DNA from: Patescibacteria group bacterium UBA2023
GTDB taxonomy: Bacteria; Patescibacteriota; Gracilibacteria; BD1-5; UBA2023
NCBI GenBank assembly: GCA_002335145.1
Contig: DDBV01000034.1
Span: 1 to 64,000 of the forward strand
Direction: 5' to 3'
Length of the DNA: 64,000 nucleotides
In this document: in pieces, positions 46,152 through 57,500 of the stretch
How positions within the stretch are numbered: the stretch's first letter is position 1
Layout of the letters: each line of letters begins with the position of its first letter
Translations under genes and position numbers: made by a program
The notes under the pieces: model-generated
What the model saw: the letters and a program-made list of their open reading frames with translations, nothing else
Database searches by the model: none
Told to the model about the DNA's origin: nothing

Positions 46152-48839
46152 TTATCCGTTTGCTGCCTCCTCCTCGGACTCCTTGGCTTCTTCAATCTCC
46201 TCGGTCTCAAGATCGGTATTCTTGTTTTTTGCGAGGGATTCATCGAAGAGGGAGAAATCCATCCGGTCAAGGAACCAGTCTATCGCACCTGCCCGAGAGA
46301 GAATCCAGTGAGCATCCATGTATTCCACGGTTTCTTCCAGACGCTTCTTCTCATTCTCGTTGAGGGCGGCGAGGCAGGAATCCGTCGAGTATTCTGCCGA
46401 TCCCATTGTACAGACGGGTGAATCAATGATCGAAATCCGGGTCTTATATGCGTCAACCGCACTCAGACTCTTGCGAGCCGACTCGGTGGCATTGAATCGG
46501 ACCTTGTTCGTGTTTCCGGAGCAGTCCTTGCGGATGAGTCCGGCCGAATTCTGATACAGATAGCAGTTCGTGGTGTATGTAGCGTAGCCTGAGAACACCT
46601 GGTAGCTCGAAACCCGCTCTCCCCGGTAGATGGCGTTTTCAACTTCCTGGATGCGAATATTGAATTCAGCGGATTGTTCCGTCTCATTCCAGAGGTCCCA
46701 CATGTCCTGGAAAGAGATCTTGCTCGTATCGACTCCGGCAATCTCCAGAAGTAGAACCTGCTCAAGAGACGAATCGAAGTACGCCTCGACTGGTTGATTG
46801 TACTCGATTTCGAGAGATGCGAACACATCCTGCAAGGTTTTCTTTGCATTGCCCTCGTCCGGTTTTCTTTCCGGGTAGAGAGTCGCGAGATCGATCGTTG
46901 CGAATCGGCATCCGTAGTCTCCAGGAGTGCACTTGGCAGCTTCTTCGGAGTATTCTACGCCGTACATGAACCGCACATACATATCGAGAAATTCCCCCCA
47001 AGTTACGGCCTGCATCGGCAGGAGCATGGATTTCTTCGGGAGGAGACCGTGGTCCACGAGCCAGGCGATCCGACTATTGTATTCGATAGATTGGTCTGCA
47101 ATATCCGAGTATACAGTTATTTGGCGGGCAGGGTTCGGTATCGAGGAGATATCCACTTCCTGCTTGAACATACGTCCGAGTGCGGCGTATGTGCGATCGA
47201 TATTCTTCTCGATATTGCGCTTTTCCGAAGTGATCGATACCGATACGGTGTGTGGAACAGGTCCGGATTCCACCTTGTAGAGCAGGATACTGCAGTTCGT
47301 CATTTCCGGGAGAATGTTCCCATTTTCATCTCGATCCATCGGGAAGTACGCATATCCGCTGCACTCAATAAGACCATCGATGGTTCCGAGTTTGATGCGG
47401 GTCGGCTTGCCTCCGTAGGAATATGAGTCTCGGTAATCAGCGAATTCCTCGAAGCTATCGAACTGGTCATCGAATTCGGAGATGGAAAGATTGAACGACT
47501 CGTGCAGATTGCCGAAGAATCCCGTGATGAATCCGTAGTACGCGCTGTATGCGAGAGAGTCGGACGATGAGAGAGTGAGTCCCAGCTCTGGCATACGCAG
47601 TGGCAAGGCTGGTTTGGGGGAATCATAGAAAACGACATTTTGGAGAAATCGCGCATACTCAGCTTCGTAGGTATCCTGCAGCGTTGAGTCGTAGAAGGCA
47701 GCCTGGATATTCATGACGGCCGTGACATGGTCGTTGATACGGCCGATCAGAATCTTCGAGCTGCTATAATTCGGACCGCTTTTTGGAATGGCTTCATAAA
47801 AAGTTTTTTCTCCGATAACGCGCTTCTTAAGCTTGTGGTACGAGCGGCTGTAAAATCCCTGGCTTTCGAGCAGGTAGAGGAATCGCTCTTCGTCAACCTT
47901 GGGCGTGGAGATAAAATCGATCGTGACGCTGGAGAGGTCGGATTCATTCTTGCCGGTAGAGACAATCTGCAGGCGTGTTCGTTCTATGTAGACCTGTGTC
48001 TCGTAGTTCGATGGGTAGGATACCGAAACAAACGAGTCATTTATATATCCGTTATCGTTGGCTCATTCCACGATCCGTCGATTTTCGCGGAAGGCGGTAT
48101 CCGAGTCTTTTTGTGTCGCCTCGTTTTTTGCAGCATTTTCAATGAAATCCCGCGCTTCGCCGATCCACAGGGCGTATCCGAGAGACGTGTCGTATCCGAT
48201 GGTAAACGTCGGGATTCCCACGAGACGCCCATCGGCATCCAGGAGCGCGCCTCCGGAATTTCCACCAGCAATGGTCGCATCCGATTTGATATACTTTGCG
48301 TTGTTATACTCGATCGTGCCGCTCACGATTCCGGTTGTCTCGCTCACGGTGTCTGCCCCGATCCAGGGGTATCCGACCGCCGTGACGGACGACAGATTAT
48401 CAGGAAGCTCGCTGTCGTCGGCTATCTCAAGTGATCTGAAAAGGGAAAAATCAACCGGTTCACCGAATATATCGGTCGGATCAATTCGTAGAACCGAGAG
48501 GTCTTTCGTGCTGTCGCGATCTAGGACGTGGGCAGTAAACCGACAGTCGGGACGCTCTGCGCGGGAGGTGGTAACACAGATGGAAAAGGCATCGACTTCC
48601 TTGTCCTGTCCATCTACAACGACGTGATTATTCGAAACCAGAAGTCCCGAATCATCCACGACCGATGCACTTCCCCAGCCGAGCATCTCGGGATAGGTGC
48701 CGTGGAGCATGTCGTAGCTGATGATCTGTACCACGGGGTAATACCGACCATCATCGGTCTGTGCTGATGTCGAGAGTGTACCGAGAGAAAGCCCGAGTCC
48801 CATGACGGCGAGCACAATACCCGAACGAAGAATTCGCAT
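46152..48839 (-). CDS. Secreted trypsin-like serine protease with a large C-terminal region
   Basis: The 895-residue protein has a signal peptide (MRILRSGIVLAVMGLGLSLG, cut near STSAQ). An S1/HtrA-like protease domain contains NNHVVVDG (His), KDLSVLRID (Asp) and IAGGNSGGALLD (Ser). One TGA (at 48063) joins it to about 640 more residues. Those include a beta-rich middle (SVSYPSNYETQVYIERT), an SLH-like helical patch (WLVDHGLLPKKSMLLPMQAV, then TWGEFLDMYVRFMYG), and an acidic tail (EEIEEAKESEEEAANG). It should act outside the membrane, perhaps held on the cell surface. The promoter lies at 48867-48895 with an inverted repeat over it. Confidence 0.88.
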
Positions 48840-48844
48840 AAAAA

Positions 48845-48871
48845 ATACTGACGAAATACTTTCGCCAGTAT
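48845..48871. repeat. Inverted repeat at the protease promoter
   Basis: Two 11-base arms (48845-48855 and 48861-48871) with one mismatch and a five-base spacer overlap most of the -10 box and the start of the transcript. It could be an operator or a leader hairpin. Confidence 0.5.
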
Positions 48872-48895
48872 AGAGGGGTTTTATGCGTTGTCCAA
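48867..48895 (-). promoter_or_regulatory. Promoter of the protease gene
   Basis: Minus-strand TTGGAC (48890-48895) and TATACT (48867-48872), 17-bp spacer; the same hexamers as the mltG promoter. Confidence 0.55.
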
Positions 48896-48902
48896 AAGAA
48901 TT

Positions 48903-49376
48903 TTACCCGAGTGAAGCCAATTCCTCATCGATCTTCTTGAGGTCCGCTTCCGCAGATGCAGTGAGATCCGATCTTCCGGCATTCTTGAATCGCTCCAAGT
49001 ACGATTGGATCCGCTGTTTTCCGAGTTCAAGTTCGGATTTTCGGCGAGCTTTCTTCTGCTCCCCCGCCTCGATTTCGCGTGCTGCCTGCTCGTATCGGCT
49101 GATATCTATGCCATCCGGAAGGGCGGGAGTCTGCAGGTCGGACTTTCGGGAGGATGGTGATTCGAGTGAGAAGAGATCGTTCCATCATTCGAAGAAGCCT
49201 CAAAACGGCCACATCCGCTCGGAGGAATATTCGGGATTCTCCGTGAGAAAAGAGCGGTACTCATCGGGATTGGCGAACGATTTATCGAAGCGATGAACGC
49301 GTCCGTCCCGATCACGAGCGTATGAACTCACCTTGGCGTAGAACATAAACAGATGGTTGAGGAGGTAAACGCTCAT
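48903..49376 (-). CDS. Unknown protein, 157 aa
   Basis: Two TGA codons in MWPFGGFFEGWND join two fragments. The protein starts MSVYLLNHLFMFYAKV, is not clearly secreted, and the second half is a charged helix (YEQAAREIEAGEQKKARRK, SDLTASAEADLKKIDEEL) likely to be a coiled coil. A clear promoter (49404-49431) and an AGGAG ribosome site precede the ATG. Function unknown; it lies between the pilus peptidase and the protease. Confidence 0.7.
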
Positions 49377-49403
49377 CGAGGATTCTCCTCGACTGGCACC
49401 TAA

Positions 49404-49431
49404 ATTATATACGTGCCAATATTAAAATCAA
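49404..49431 (-). promoter_or_regulatory. Promoter of the 157-aa gene
   Basis: Minus-strand TTGATT (49426-49431) and a perfect TATAAT (49404-49409), 16-bp spacer. Confidence 0.7.
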
Positions 49432-49444
49432 CAGCAAAAAGATT

Positions 49445-49471
49445 CGACACGGTATTGTCTTTTTCGTGTCG
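49445..49471 (-). terminator. Hairpin terminator of pilD
   Basis: Stem CGACACG/CGTGTCG (49445-49451 with 49465-49471), long loop, followed by AATCTTTTT on the minus strand, 18 bp after the stop. Confidence 0.6.
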
Positions 49472-49488
49472 TGCCGAGGCTACCAATG

Positions 49489-50457
49489 TTACGACAGAAG
49501 CTGACTGGCTATGGCAGGGCCAAATGCCAATGCCAACATGAGTCCAATGGAGAGAAAGGGGCCGAACGGAATAATGGATGATCGTCCCGAAGCGACCCAT
49601 GCAATACCGAAAACAGAACCGATAATATAGGCGAACATGACTCAGAGAACTCCCCACATGCCACCGAGTAGTCCCATGAAGACAGCAATCCGGAGGTCTC
49701 CGAATCCCATCCAGGAAGGGAGTGGAGCGTCTGATTCGTTGTCTAGGGAATCTCTGCGGGAGAGCCCTACGAGCGAGACCATCCAAAAGGGGAATACAAC
49801 GAGGGATGCCATGAGATCTGCGAGCGCGCGGAATTTCCGGGTTTGGATCGCGTGCCACGCTCACGGAATGAGGATTTGCAGGGAGAAGAATACGAGAATG
49901 AGAAGAGCTGTGAATACCCCTTCGAAGAGTGCTCAGTGGCCGGTGTTGAAAAATCCGAAGAATGGGAGTGGCCAATCGAATTGCCAGGCAATCAGTTGCA
50001 CGAGGAGAATCACGGTCGTAGCGGGTCGAATGATCTCATCCGGAATCTCCATGTGTCGAATATCGTACCATGCGACCGGAAAAAGCACAAACAGCGTCCC
50101 CATGGTCCACCACCACTCCCCAAAGGTCGGAAGCATACTCGGGGGTACGTGATACGACCACGAGAGTCCCCAAGAGAGCAATACCGCGCTGAGACCGCTT
50201 ACAGCCTCCATGAGCAGATATGATGCGGGAATACCCCCTGCACAATAGCGACAATGCCCACGTGAGGCGAGCCACGAGAATACCGGAACGAGATCTCGAA
50301 CCGAGAGTGTATGTCCGCACAGTGGACAGTGGCTTGATCCTGTGAGAAATCCGGATTCACCAGTACGGAGCCGATGGACTACGACCGAGAAGAAACTCCC
50401 GAAAATCGTGCCGGTGACCCCGACGATCGCAAGAAAGAACCAATCCGTACTATGCAT
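49489..50457 (-). CDS. pilD: Type IV prepilin peptidase / leader peptidase
   Basis: PilD cuts class III leaders of pilins and methylates them. The 322-residue membrane protein has the N-terminal Cys cluster (CPLCGHTLSVRDLVPVFSWL and HCRYC, two CxxC pairs). The catalytic Asp motifs are WYDIRHMEIPDE and MGFGDLRI, the latter after TGA-joined parts. Seven or eight membrane helices follow the usual pattern. TGAs (49936, 49861 and near VLGVMF) read as Gly. It overlaps recO by 8 bp. Its natural substrate here includes the prepilin at 5271-6116. Confidence 0.93.
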
Positions 50458-51031
50458 GGGCGAATGCTTGAAAGTGCGGAATCACGAACGTGCAAATTGC
50501 AGATTCCGTATTTTTGTCTATTCCACGGATCGAGTGGACACTCGTGATAGGATAGAGCTCTAGAGCTTTAGAAATCTTCGCGACCACTGGTCATCCGTGG
50601 CATGCAGCGGGCAGTATGCCGAGCAGATTTCCGAGTCGCAGGAGAAAGACGCCCGTGCAGAACCGGAAACGTTCCGGATCGAGTAAACGATCGAACGAGG
50701 CGACATAGTCATCGAAGAGTGAGGGGTACTCGAGTCGCTCCGGGAGATTCGCCGAGAGTCGTGCCACCACGTCGAGAAAATTTCTCAGTCGGGCATAGTC
50801 GAGCAATCCAGGGTCGACCGACCGCTCGATGGAGTACTCCCGACAGAGATTCTTATTCGGTTTTACCTGTACCGTGAAGCGAGCGATTGTACCGAGGTCC
50901 AGAAGTGGGCGAGTGGAGGACATCTTGACCCACACCGAGATCTTGCCATATTCGCGCGAGAAAATTCGATAGAGAATGTCCTTCTCTCGAAAGAATTTGC
51001 GTTCGAGTACGATTCCTCGGATAGTATACAT
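50450..51031 (-). CDS. recO: DNA repair protein RecO-like
   Basis: The 193-residue protein starts MYTIRGIVLERKFFREKDIL, the RecO N-terminal OB fold, and continues with FSREYGKISVWVKMSS, the domain boundary LCREYSIERSV, and a helical C-terminus. RecO helps load RecA at gaps. Compared with the usual 230-270 residues it is short and lacks the Cys-based zinc cluster. A TGA at 50591 reads as Gly and extends it by about 45 residues to TAG at 50450. The stop overlaps the pilD start. Confidence 0.8.
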
Positions 51032-51046
51032 GGTAGCCGTTCGCGG

Positions 51047-52984
51047 TTAGCGGACGATGATCTTGCCATCCGTGACCTCGAACTTGACGGTATGGACTTC
51101 TCCCGAGTCGGTCCCAACGATGAGCGTCCCGTCTTCGGGGGCGTAGATTGTATGGATTGTGGCTCCTACCGGCTCCAATTGTCCGATATAAGTGAGAGAG
51201 GTGACGTCTTGAAAACGCTTGGAATTTGGCTCGAATACCCATACCGCATTCCCAAGCAGGACGTAGAGGTAATATGGAGAGCGGGCGAGAAACATGCGTG
51301 GTTCGGGGCTGTTCTCTGGGAGGCGGTAACCGTCCGGAAGCTTGTTGATGACGATAGACTTGCGCGCGTAGCTCGGAGCTGAGACGACCCGGTCGATCAT
51401 AAGATCGCGCTTGAGGAGGTAGAATCCTCCATCGATGACGAAATCGAAGAGCTGGGTAGATGCCTCGACATCCGAGAAGATCGAGCTTCCTGCTGAGAAT
51501 CCATTGACTCCAGGGCGGTGGCGAGCCACATCCGAGCCGCTCGCGGTAGACGAGAGGAGGTAGAGATTGGAATTGTAGGTATGCAGGGTCTCGGCCGATT
51601 GCCAGACAGGTTGTCCTGAGACGTTCACATAAGAGAATTCCCCCTTATAGAAACGCAGGACCCGGTTGGTGGCGGTGAGAATGTAGAGCGTATCACCGAC
51701 CATATCCCCCGAGGCAGCTTCTTCTCCGTCCGGGAGGGCGTAGGATTTGGTTTCTCCGCCGTGGACGTATGGGCCAACGACCGATTCTTTCATGAGGAAG
51801 TAGTATCGCTTGGATTCCTCGAATATTCCTACCACGTCGCTGCCGCTGCCATAGAGGAGCGTGTCGTTCGTGAGCGAGAACGATTCGATCCCGTTCGCTT
51901 CTTTCTTGAGGACCGATATGTCGGAGAGGAGTTTCGTTACATCGTTGAGGAAGAGTTGTTTATCGCGCACCTCGAAAATAAGGTCCTCGGCCTCTTTCAT
52001 GTGGGTCCGGAAGAGTTCGGGGTTTCCGAGCTCCTTGCTCGCCTTCTGGATTGCGGCAGAGGCATCGACGAGTTTTTGTCGGTATTCCTCCGGTATCGCG
52101 GTGTCTGCCTGTCCGGAAAAAACGCTCGACACTACGAGATACAGCAGGCTCACTGATACTGCCACTCCGAGCCCGAAGACGATTTTTCGGACGGTGGGGT
52201 TGCCGAGATCAATGAGTTGACTCACCTGTCCAACGATTTTTCCGACAAATTCATTCTTCTTGAGTGATTCCATAGCATTGCCGAGCTGCTGGAATACAGT
52301 CGCGAGTGTGGACTTCGATTCCTCCACTCCGGAAGTGTTTTTCTCTTTTCCGGCATCGTTGTAGACGATGATAATGTCGGCTCGCTCTTCGGCAGTCTCG
52401 CGTTCCATAAGCTCGTCCACCACGGATCAGCGGTTCGCGTAGATACGCGACACATCCACGAGATCGTCTTCCGAGAGATGGTCCAGGAGGTCGATATTGG
52501 AGATGAATACGGTATTCCCTGGTCCGACCGCGCCACTCGACACATAGGAAAACTCTGTCCCATCGGTGTCCATTCCCTGGGCGATATTCATGACCTGGTC
52601 GTGCTTCACGAAGTAGACTGTACTCCGGCCAAGGATCGAGAAGTAGAGCTCATCGCCCACGAGTCCCGAGAGGAAGACGGAAAGCCCCTCGGTGCTGTAT
52701 TCGCGGGAGAATTCGCGCAGGTGTTTGTTGAGCTTCTCTAGGACGAACGAAAAATCCGAAAAGAATGATTCCTTCGCACGAATGCTCGACACGGCGAGGT
52801 CGAGGATCGATTTCTCTACGAACTCAGCGAGGTTCGAACTCGGCGAAGTAATCTGGTACACGATGCGAATATCCGGAGAGACATCCGCGGTTTTCGAAAT
52901 AATTGAATGACCCCCCGGGTTCCCTTGTTTTTTAATATCCGCTCGAAGCATAGATGACAACATGAAATGAACGCCCTCTGGCAT
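51047..52984 (-). CDS. Membrane protein with N-terminal PP2C-like domain, 645 aa
   Basis: Residues 1-205 resemble PP2C-type phosphatase folds (SVFLSGLVGDELYFSILGRS, TVYFVKHDQVMNIAQGMD, GNTVFISNIDLLDHLSEDDL), but several metal-binding Asp residues are not apparent. One TGA (ANRGSVV) joins it to the rest. Residues 268-290 form a membrane helix (IVFGLGVAVSVSLLYLVVSS), then a short coiled coil, then about 300 residues of beta-repeat type with propeller-like strands (GSDVVGIFEESKRYYFLM, DTLYILTATNRVLRFY). So a cytoplasmic phosphatase-like domain faces an external beta domain. The role is unknown. Confidence 0.6.
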
Positions 52985-53023
52985 GCTGCCAATCTATGGA
53001 TTTTCCCTTCCGTGTCAACTCGC

Positions 53024-53632
53024 TTACGCGAAGGAATCGCGCAAAAATGAGATGGTCCGCCCGAGCGAATCGGCTGGATCTATGTTCGACCGGGAATCGC
53101 GCTTCCGGAGAGCGAGAACCGGGAGAAATACCGACTCGTACCCTCCGACTCGGTGGGTGGCCACGATAGAGTAGAGTCGATCGAGAATTGCGTCAGCCTG
53201 GGATGACCGAAGGCGATTCATGTCTTCCTCGCTCGGTTTGTCCAGAAGGACCGCGTCTAGCGCGATCCCTCCAATCGACAGACCGAACGAGTCTTCGTAA
53301 AGCAGGTCGTCCTGGTCGGGGTAGAGATCGAGGAATATGGGCGGGAGTGCTTGTCCGTCCGAAGAGTCTGGCGGGAGGATAACGTTTGGCAAGACGACAT
53401 CGCCCGTTTCATGGTCGCTCGATACGGAGTCCGCGATCGCTGCGAAAATCATCGTCTCCGCTCAGGAGGATTCTACCGCTTCATCGAGAAGCCCGCGGAC
53501 GTCTCCATCCGATCGGCAAGTGAGCGTGAATCCATGTCCCCGTGCCACGCCGTCTGGTCCGGAGGATGAGAGATTCAATCCTGCACGCAGGCTTTCGAAA
53601 AGTGATGGGTCGGTCGTGAGAATGGCAATCAT
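53024..53632 (-). CDS. Unknown protein, 202 aa
   Basis: Starting MIAILTTDPSLFESLRAG, this soluble protein has mixed strands and helices (GLSIGGIALDAVLLDKPSEE, RVGGYESVFLPVLALRK). One TGA (ESSGAET) joins its two parts. The Ala/Leu/Asp-rich first half resembles a receiver-like fold but I cannot see the conserved Asp/Lys. It heads the operon that includes the PP2C-like protein, recO and pilD. The start at 53632 fits the promoter. Confidence 0.6.
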
Positions 53633-53664
53633 GGTATTCCGGCTTGTGAGGGGACGATTCGGGT

Positions 53665-53692
53665 ATAATATCGTGAGGATCGCTTTTTCCAA
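53665..53692 (-). promoter_or_regulatory. Promoter of the 202-aa gene operon
   Basis: Minus-strand TTGGAA (53687-53692) and TATTAT (53665-53670), 16-bp spacer. A plus-strand TATAAT (53664-53669) overlaps the same bases and may serve the divergent nuclease gene at 53710, though its -35 is weak. Confidence 0.55.
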
Positions 53693-53709
53693 CTTTTTTC
53701 TTCACTGAT

Positions 53710-54105
53710 ATGGATGGATCTTGGCAACAATGGGGAATTATCTTCGGACTCGCGGTCTTATCTTTTTTGATCGGGTGGATCTTTGGGCGGGTCGTCCGAT
53801 CCCGTGATCTCTCGGATGCCCGAAGAGACGCGGTCAAACGTTCGGGATCGGTCATTCGCGGGCAGGTATACGAGAAGATTCTCCCGTATCTCCCGGATTT
53901 CCCCTACGATCCGAGTGATATGGTCTTTGTGGGGCGGGGAATCGACTACGTCGTCTTTGATGGTCTCTCGGCTGGAGACGTTCGTTCGGTTGTTTTCCTG
54001 GAGGTCAAATCTTGATCGGCTCAGCTCTCTTCGCGCGAACGGTCTATTCGCCGATCCGTGGACGATCATCGGGTGGAGTATCGGGAGTATCGGATTCAGG
54101 AGTAA
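53710..54105 (+). CDS. Holliday-junction-resolvase-like nuclease (Endonuc_Holl type)
   Basis: The 131-residue protein has an N-terminal membrane helix (WGIIFGLAVLSFLIGWIFG) and then the Endonuc_Holl (PF10107-like) domain: FVGRGIDYVVFDGL, VVFLEVKSGSSAQLSSRER and IRRSVDDHRVEY, i.e. the Asp-Glu-x-Lys nuclease core (D in GIDY, E-V-K). TGA at 54013 (KSGSSA) is read as Gly inside this core, where the family has Gly. Its function, membrane-tied DNA cleavage, is inferred. The 3' end overlaps the convergent gene by 62 bp. Confidence 0.85.
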
Positions 54106-54571
54106 TGTATTGGTGGTACGTTTTCGATGTCCACTGCACGACATACCGTATCACCAGAGCCATCGTTCATATTGGAAAAACGAGGAATGCCAGTATGAGG
54201 TAGGTGAGACTCGCCAACCCGAGAAGCCATATCCCTATTCAGGGATCGAGATCGGTCAGCAGGGATATGACGCTCACGAACGGATACAGAACGATCTCTG
54301 ACGGAATCGACAACAAAATATTTTTTTTGTGTGCATCGGGGATTTTATGGCAGACGACTGTCTCAAGGATAAAACCCTGCGCGTAGCAACCGGGAGGATC
54401 GTCAGAACGGAGAAAGAAGTGCATATCGCCGCTCGGGATGCCAGCCTTTGCGCGCCCTTCTTCTATGTGCGGGAATATGCTTGCCAGCACAAGCAGTGAA
54501 CAGATGGCGACCGCGAAGAGCGCGAAACAGGCGACAGAGAGGATATGGACGATCCGGAGGGCTCGATACAT
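54044..54571 (-). CDS. Unknown membrane protein, 175 aa
   Basis: Starts MYRALRIVHILSVACFALFA and has a first membrane helix, a loop with GDMHFFLRSDDPPGCYAQ, a hydrophobic segment (NILLSIPSEIVLYPFVSV) and two further helices. TGAs (54239, 54167) extend it to a TAG at 54044. A Pro/Asp-rich tail (TPESDTPDTPPDDRPRIGE) ends it. It starts 9 bp after the giant surface protein, suggesting they are cotranscribed. The function is not known. Confidence 0.65.
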
Positions 54572-54580
54572 GTGACGGTA

Positions 54581-57500
54581 TTATTCGTAAGACACGTTGA
54601 TGGAGAGCCCCGTTTCCACGCTATACTGTCCCGCACCCTGGATAGCGGTCGGATTGGCGAGGTATTTGATCGTATAGATATAGGTCTTGAGGTTCCCGTT
54701 CGTATCGGCAGAGACTGGACGGCTCGCGATAGATGCATTTGGTACTACGAGCGGAGTTCCTCCGTAGGCTGTTGTGCCACCCGATCACGACTCTGCTCGA
54801 TCATAACCGAATCAAGTCGATCCATTCCATGAGCCGATACCGCCTGTCGGTCCGTCCATGCTCGCGCCGGAGAGTGAGAGCGAATATCCGGCTCCGACCG
54901 TGCGGATCGTTACAGTGGCTTCGGCGGTTTCGGAGATCGATCCGTTCGCGAGACTTCCGAACGAGAGCGTATTCGTATCAATGGTCATGGAGAAATTGTC
55001 TACATAGAACACTCTCACATCCTCACTCGTATTTCCGGCTTCGTCCGAGACAGAGAATGTTACACGGTAGAGTCCTGCCGAGAGGTTCGCGAGCTGGTAG
55101 GTCGCGCCGGTCCCGGTCGCGCCAGACCAGGCAATTGGCGATCCGGAAGCGGCGGAGTAGTTCCCAGCTCCATCATTGTTCTCAAGTTCGAGAGTTGTCG
55201 GTGGAGTGCTCGAAATTCACCCGGTGTCGGTATAGGCGTACCGGAGGACGAGGGTGCCATGTGCGAAGAGTGTGCCGTCCGATAGGCTCGTGGTGATGGA
55301 GGGTAGCACTACGTCGTAGACATTTTCTGCTCCCGGAGTTCCTTGCGGTGTTCCTGTATCAAAAAGTGTCCGTGCCTGCCCGGTATACCAGTCGCTTGAA
55401 TCCGTTCCATCTCCTGGATAGGGACGTCGTTCCATTGATGCGGGGGAATCGGCGTTTCCAATGAGTGGATCGAAGGCTACGGTCGCGCGATCAACCTCCA
55501 CATCCGAAGCATTTTTCAGGATCAGATCGGGGTTACTCGATGAGAGCGCGAGCGTCATATCGGTGTGGGCTGCCGTCACATCGTTGTCCTTTAGGAGGTT
55601 TCCTCCGCTTGTGACCGCTGTCTTGGTAATGAGATAGTAGCCGTTTGCAGGGATAGAAGCACTCGGCAGGGAGAGATTCACCCCATTTCCTCAAGCGTTT
55701 TCTATACTCCATCCGTTCAGGCTCACGGACGAGCTTGAGAGATTTCGGAGCTCTATGTACTGAGACGCGCTCGAACCGGTCTGAGACCACATGATCTCGT
55801 TAATCACGACCGATGCCGAGAGCGTGACACGATTGGCACTGGATTCCGTGGGAGAAGTATTGCCCGAGGTATCCGACAGTGCGGCGGTCGCGAGCGAGAG
55901 CTTGGATGTTCCGATTGTGGCGGCGGAGACTCCCGCACCATTGAGGGTAATTTCCGCGGTGGTGGAAGAGGTGATTGCGACCGATGAATTGCTTCCGAGA
56001 CTTCCACCGGACGATAGTACAAAGTCGGTTGCGGCGTTCGAAGTATTGATCGTTGCAGCATCGATTGCCTCGGAGAATGTGACGATGATTACATCGTCCG
56101 ATACCCCGCCACTCTTCTCATCGTATCGCGCGCCGATGATGACCGGGCCGACCCGATCGGTAGCGGGAGATGCTGTCGTTTCGTTTGGGACGGTATTTCA
56201 TACCGAATCTTCGAGCGTGGAATTGGAAACAACCCGTACGTCCGGCGTCACGGATGAGTCCGCGAGAGGCTTCTCTGTGAGATTCACGAAGAGTCCCGTT
56301 CCGCTCGTGGTATACGAGTCGACCGAATAGTTCGCCACAGAAACGGAGAGTCACGAGGTATCGCTTCCGAGTGCCTCGGAATACGACAAGATAATCCTGT
56401 CGACCCGCCCATCTCCGTCTCCATCGGCGGTCTCGCGGGAGAGGAGTTTTGGTGCTACTCCGTCGCTTGCGTTCATCGTTCTGGATGCCAGATGATTCCC
56501 GCGTCCATCCTCCAGCCCCCCGGCTGTATAGACTATTTGAGGTGCGGCGTTTGTGTCTGTCGTGGCACCCGTCTCGGTGAGGCGGAGATAGAAATACCGG
56601 TCGTTCGATGCGTCACCCGAGAAATTCGCGCTGAATTGGAGGGGGTTGTACCCATTGACCGAGAAATCCGAGGCCGAGACCGAGCTATCCGGGACAGACT
56701 CGGACAAGGTAATATAGAGAGCATCGATCTTACCGTTCGAGTCCGAATCCCGCGTATTTGCCGAGATGATGATCGGAGCAGCGGCATCCGATACAGCCTG
56801 ATTCGAGAAGTTCCCGCTTGCATTCCCTGTGAGGTCTTGGTAGATGCTCGATGCGAGCGTGATGGCGAGAGAGCCGGTGCCCGTATCTATCGTATCACCC
56901 GAGAGAGCGAGATTGATGGTATCTCCCGAGACCGAGACCGAAGAAATCGACATATTAGACGGTTCGTTCGAGAGGGTCCATCCGGCGAGAGTAGAGGTCG
57001 AAGCCATGGCCTCTGAGAACCGTACCGCCATACGGTCGAAAACCCCGTTCGTATCATCATCGAAGATGCTCACGGAAACAAGGCGTGGTACGGCATCATC
57101 ATCGGGCGTGATGGCAGTAGTAGCGAGCTTGCGTCCGGACGGATCGGCGAGAGATCCTTGAGTATACGTGATACTCGGCGTGGTGGCGGTGGAGCCAGTA
57201 TTGGTGAATCGCAGCTCGAAAGTGGTATCATTCGGGGTTGTAACCGTATCGATACTCGAAGGTATGCCGATACCAGCTCCGATGGAAAAATCCGCAACAT
57301 TGAGAGTAGAATCAATGATCGGCTCACTCATGGTAATGCTTATGGCATCGATTTGCCCGTCAGCATCGCGGTCCATAGTGCTTGCTGAGCTGATGGACGG
57401 GGGAGTGGAATCGATCGCGAACGAGTTTGAAAGGACGTTATTGGAGACGGTTGCAATGGAGTCATATGCCCGGAGCATAAGAAATGCCGTGGCAGTATCG

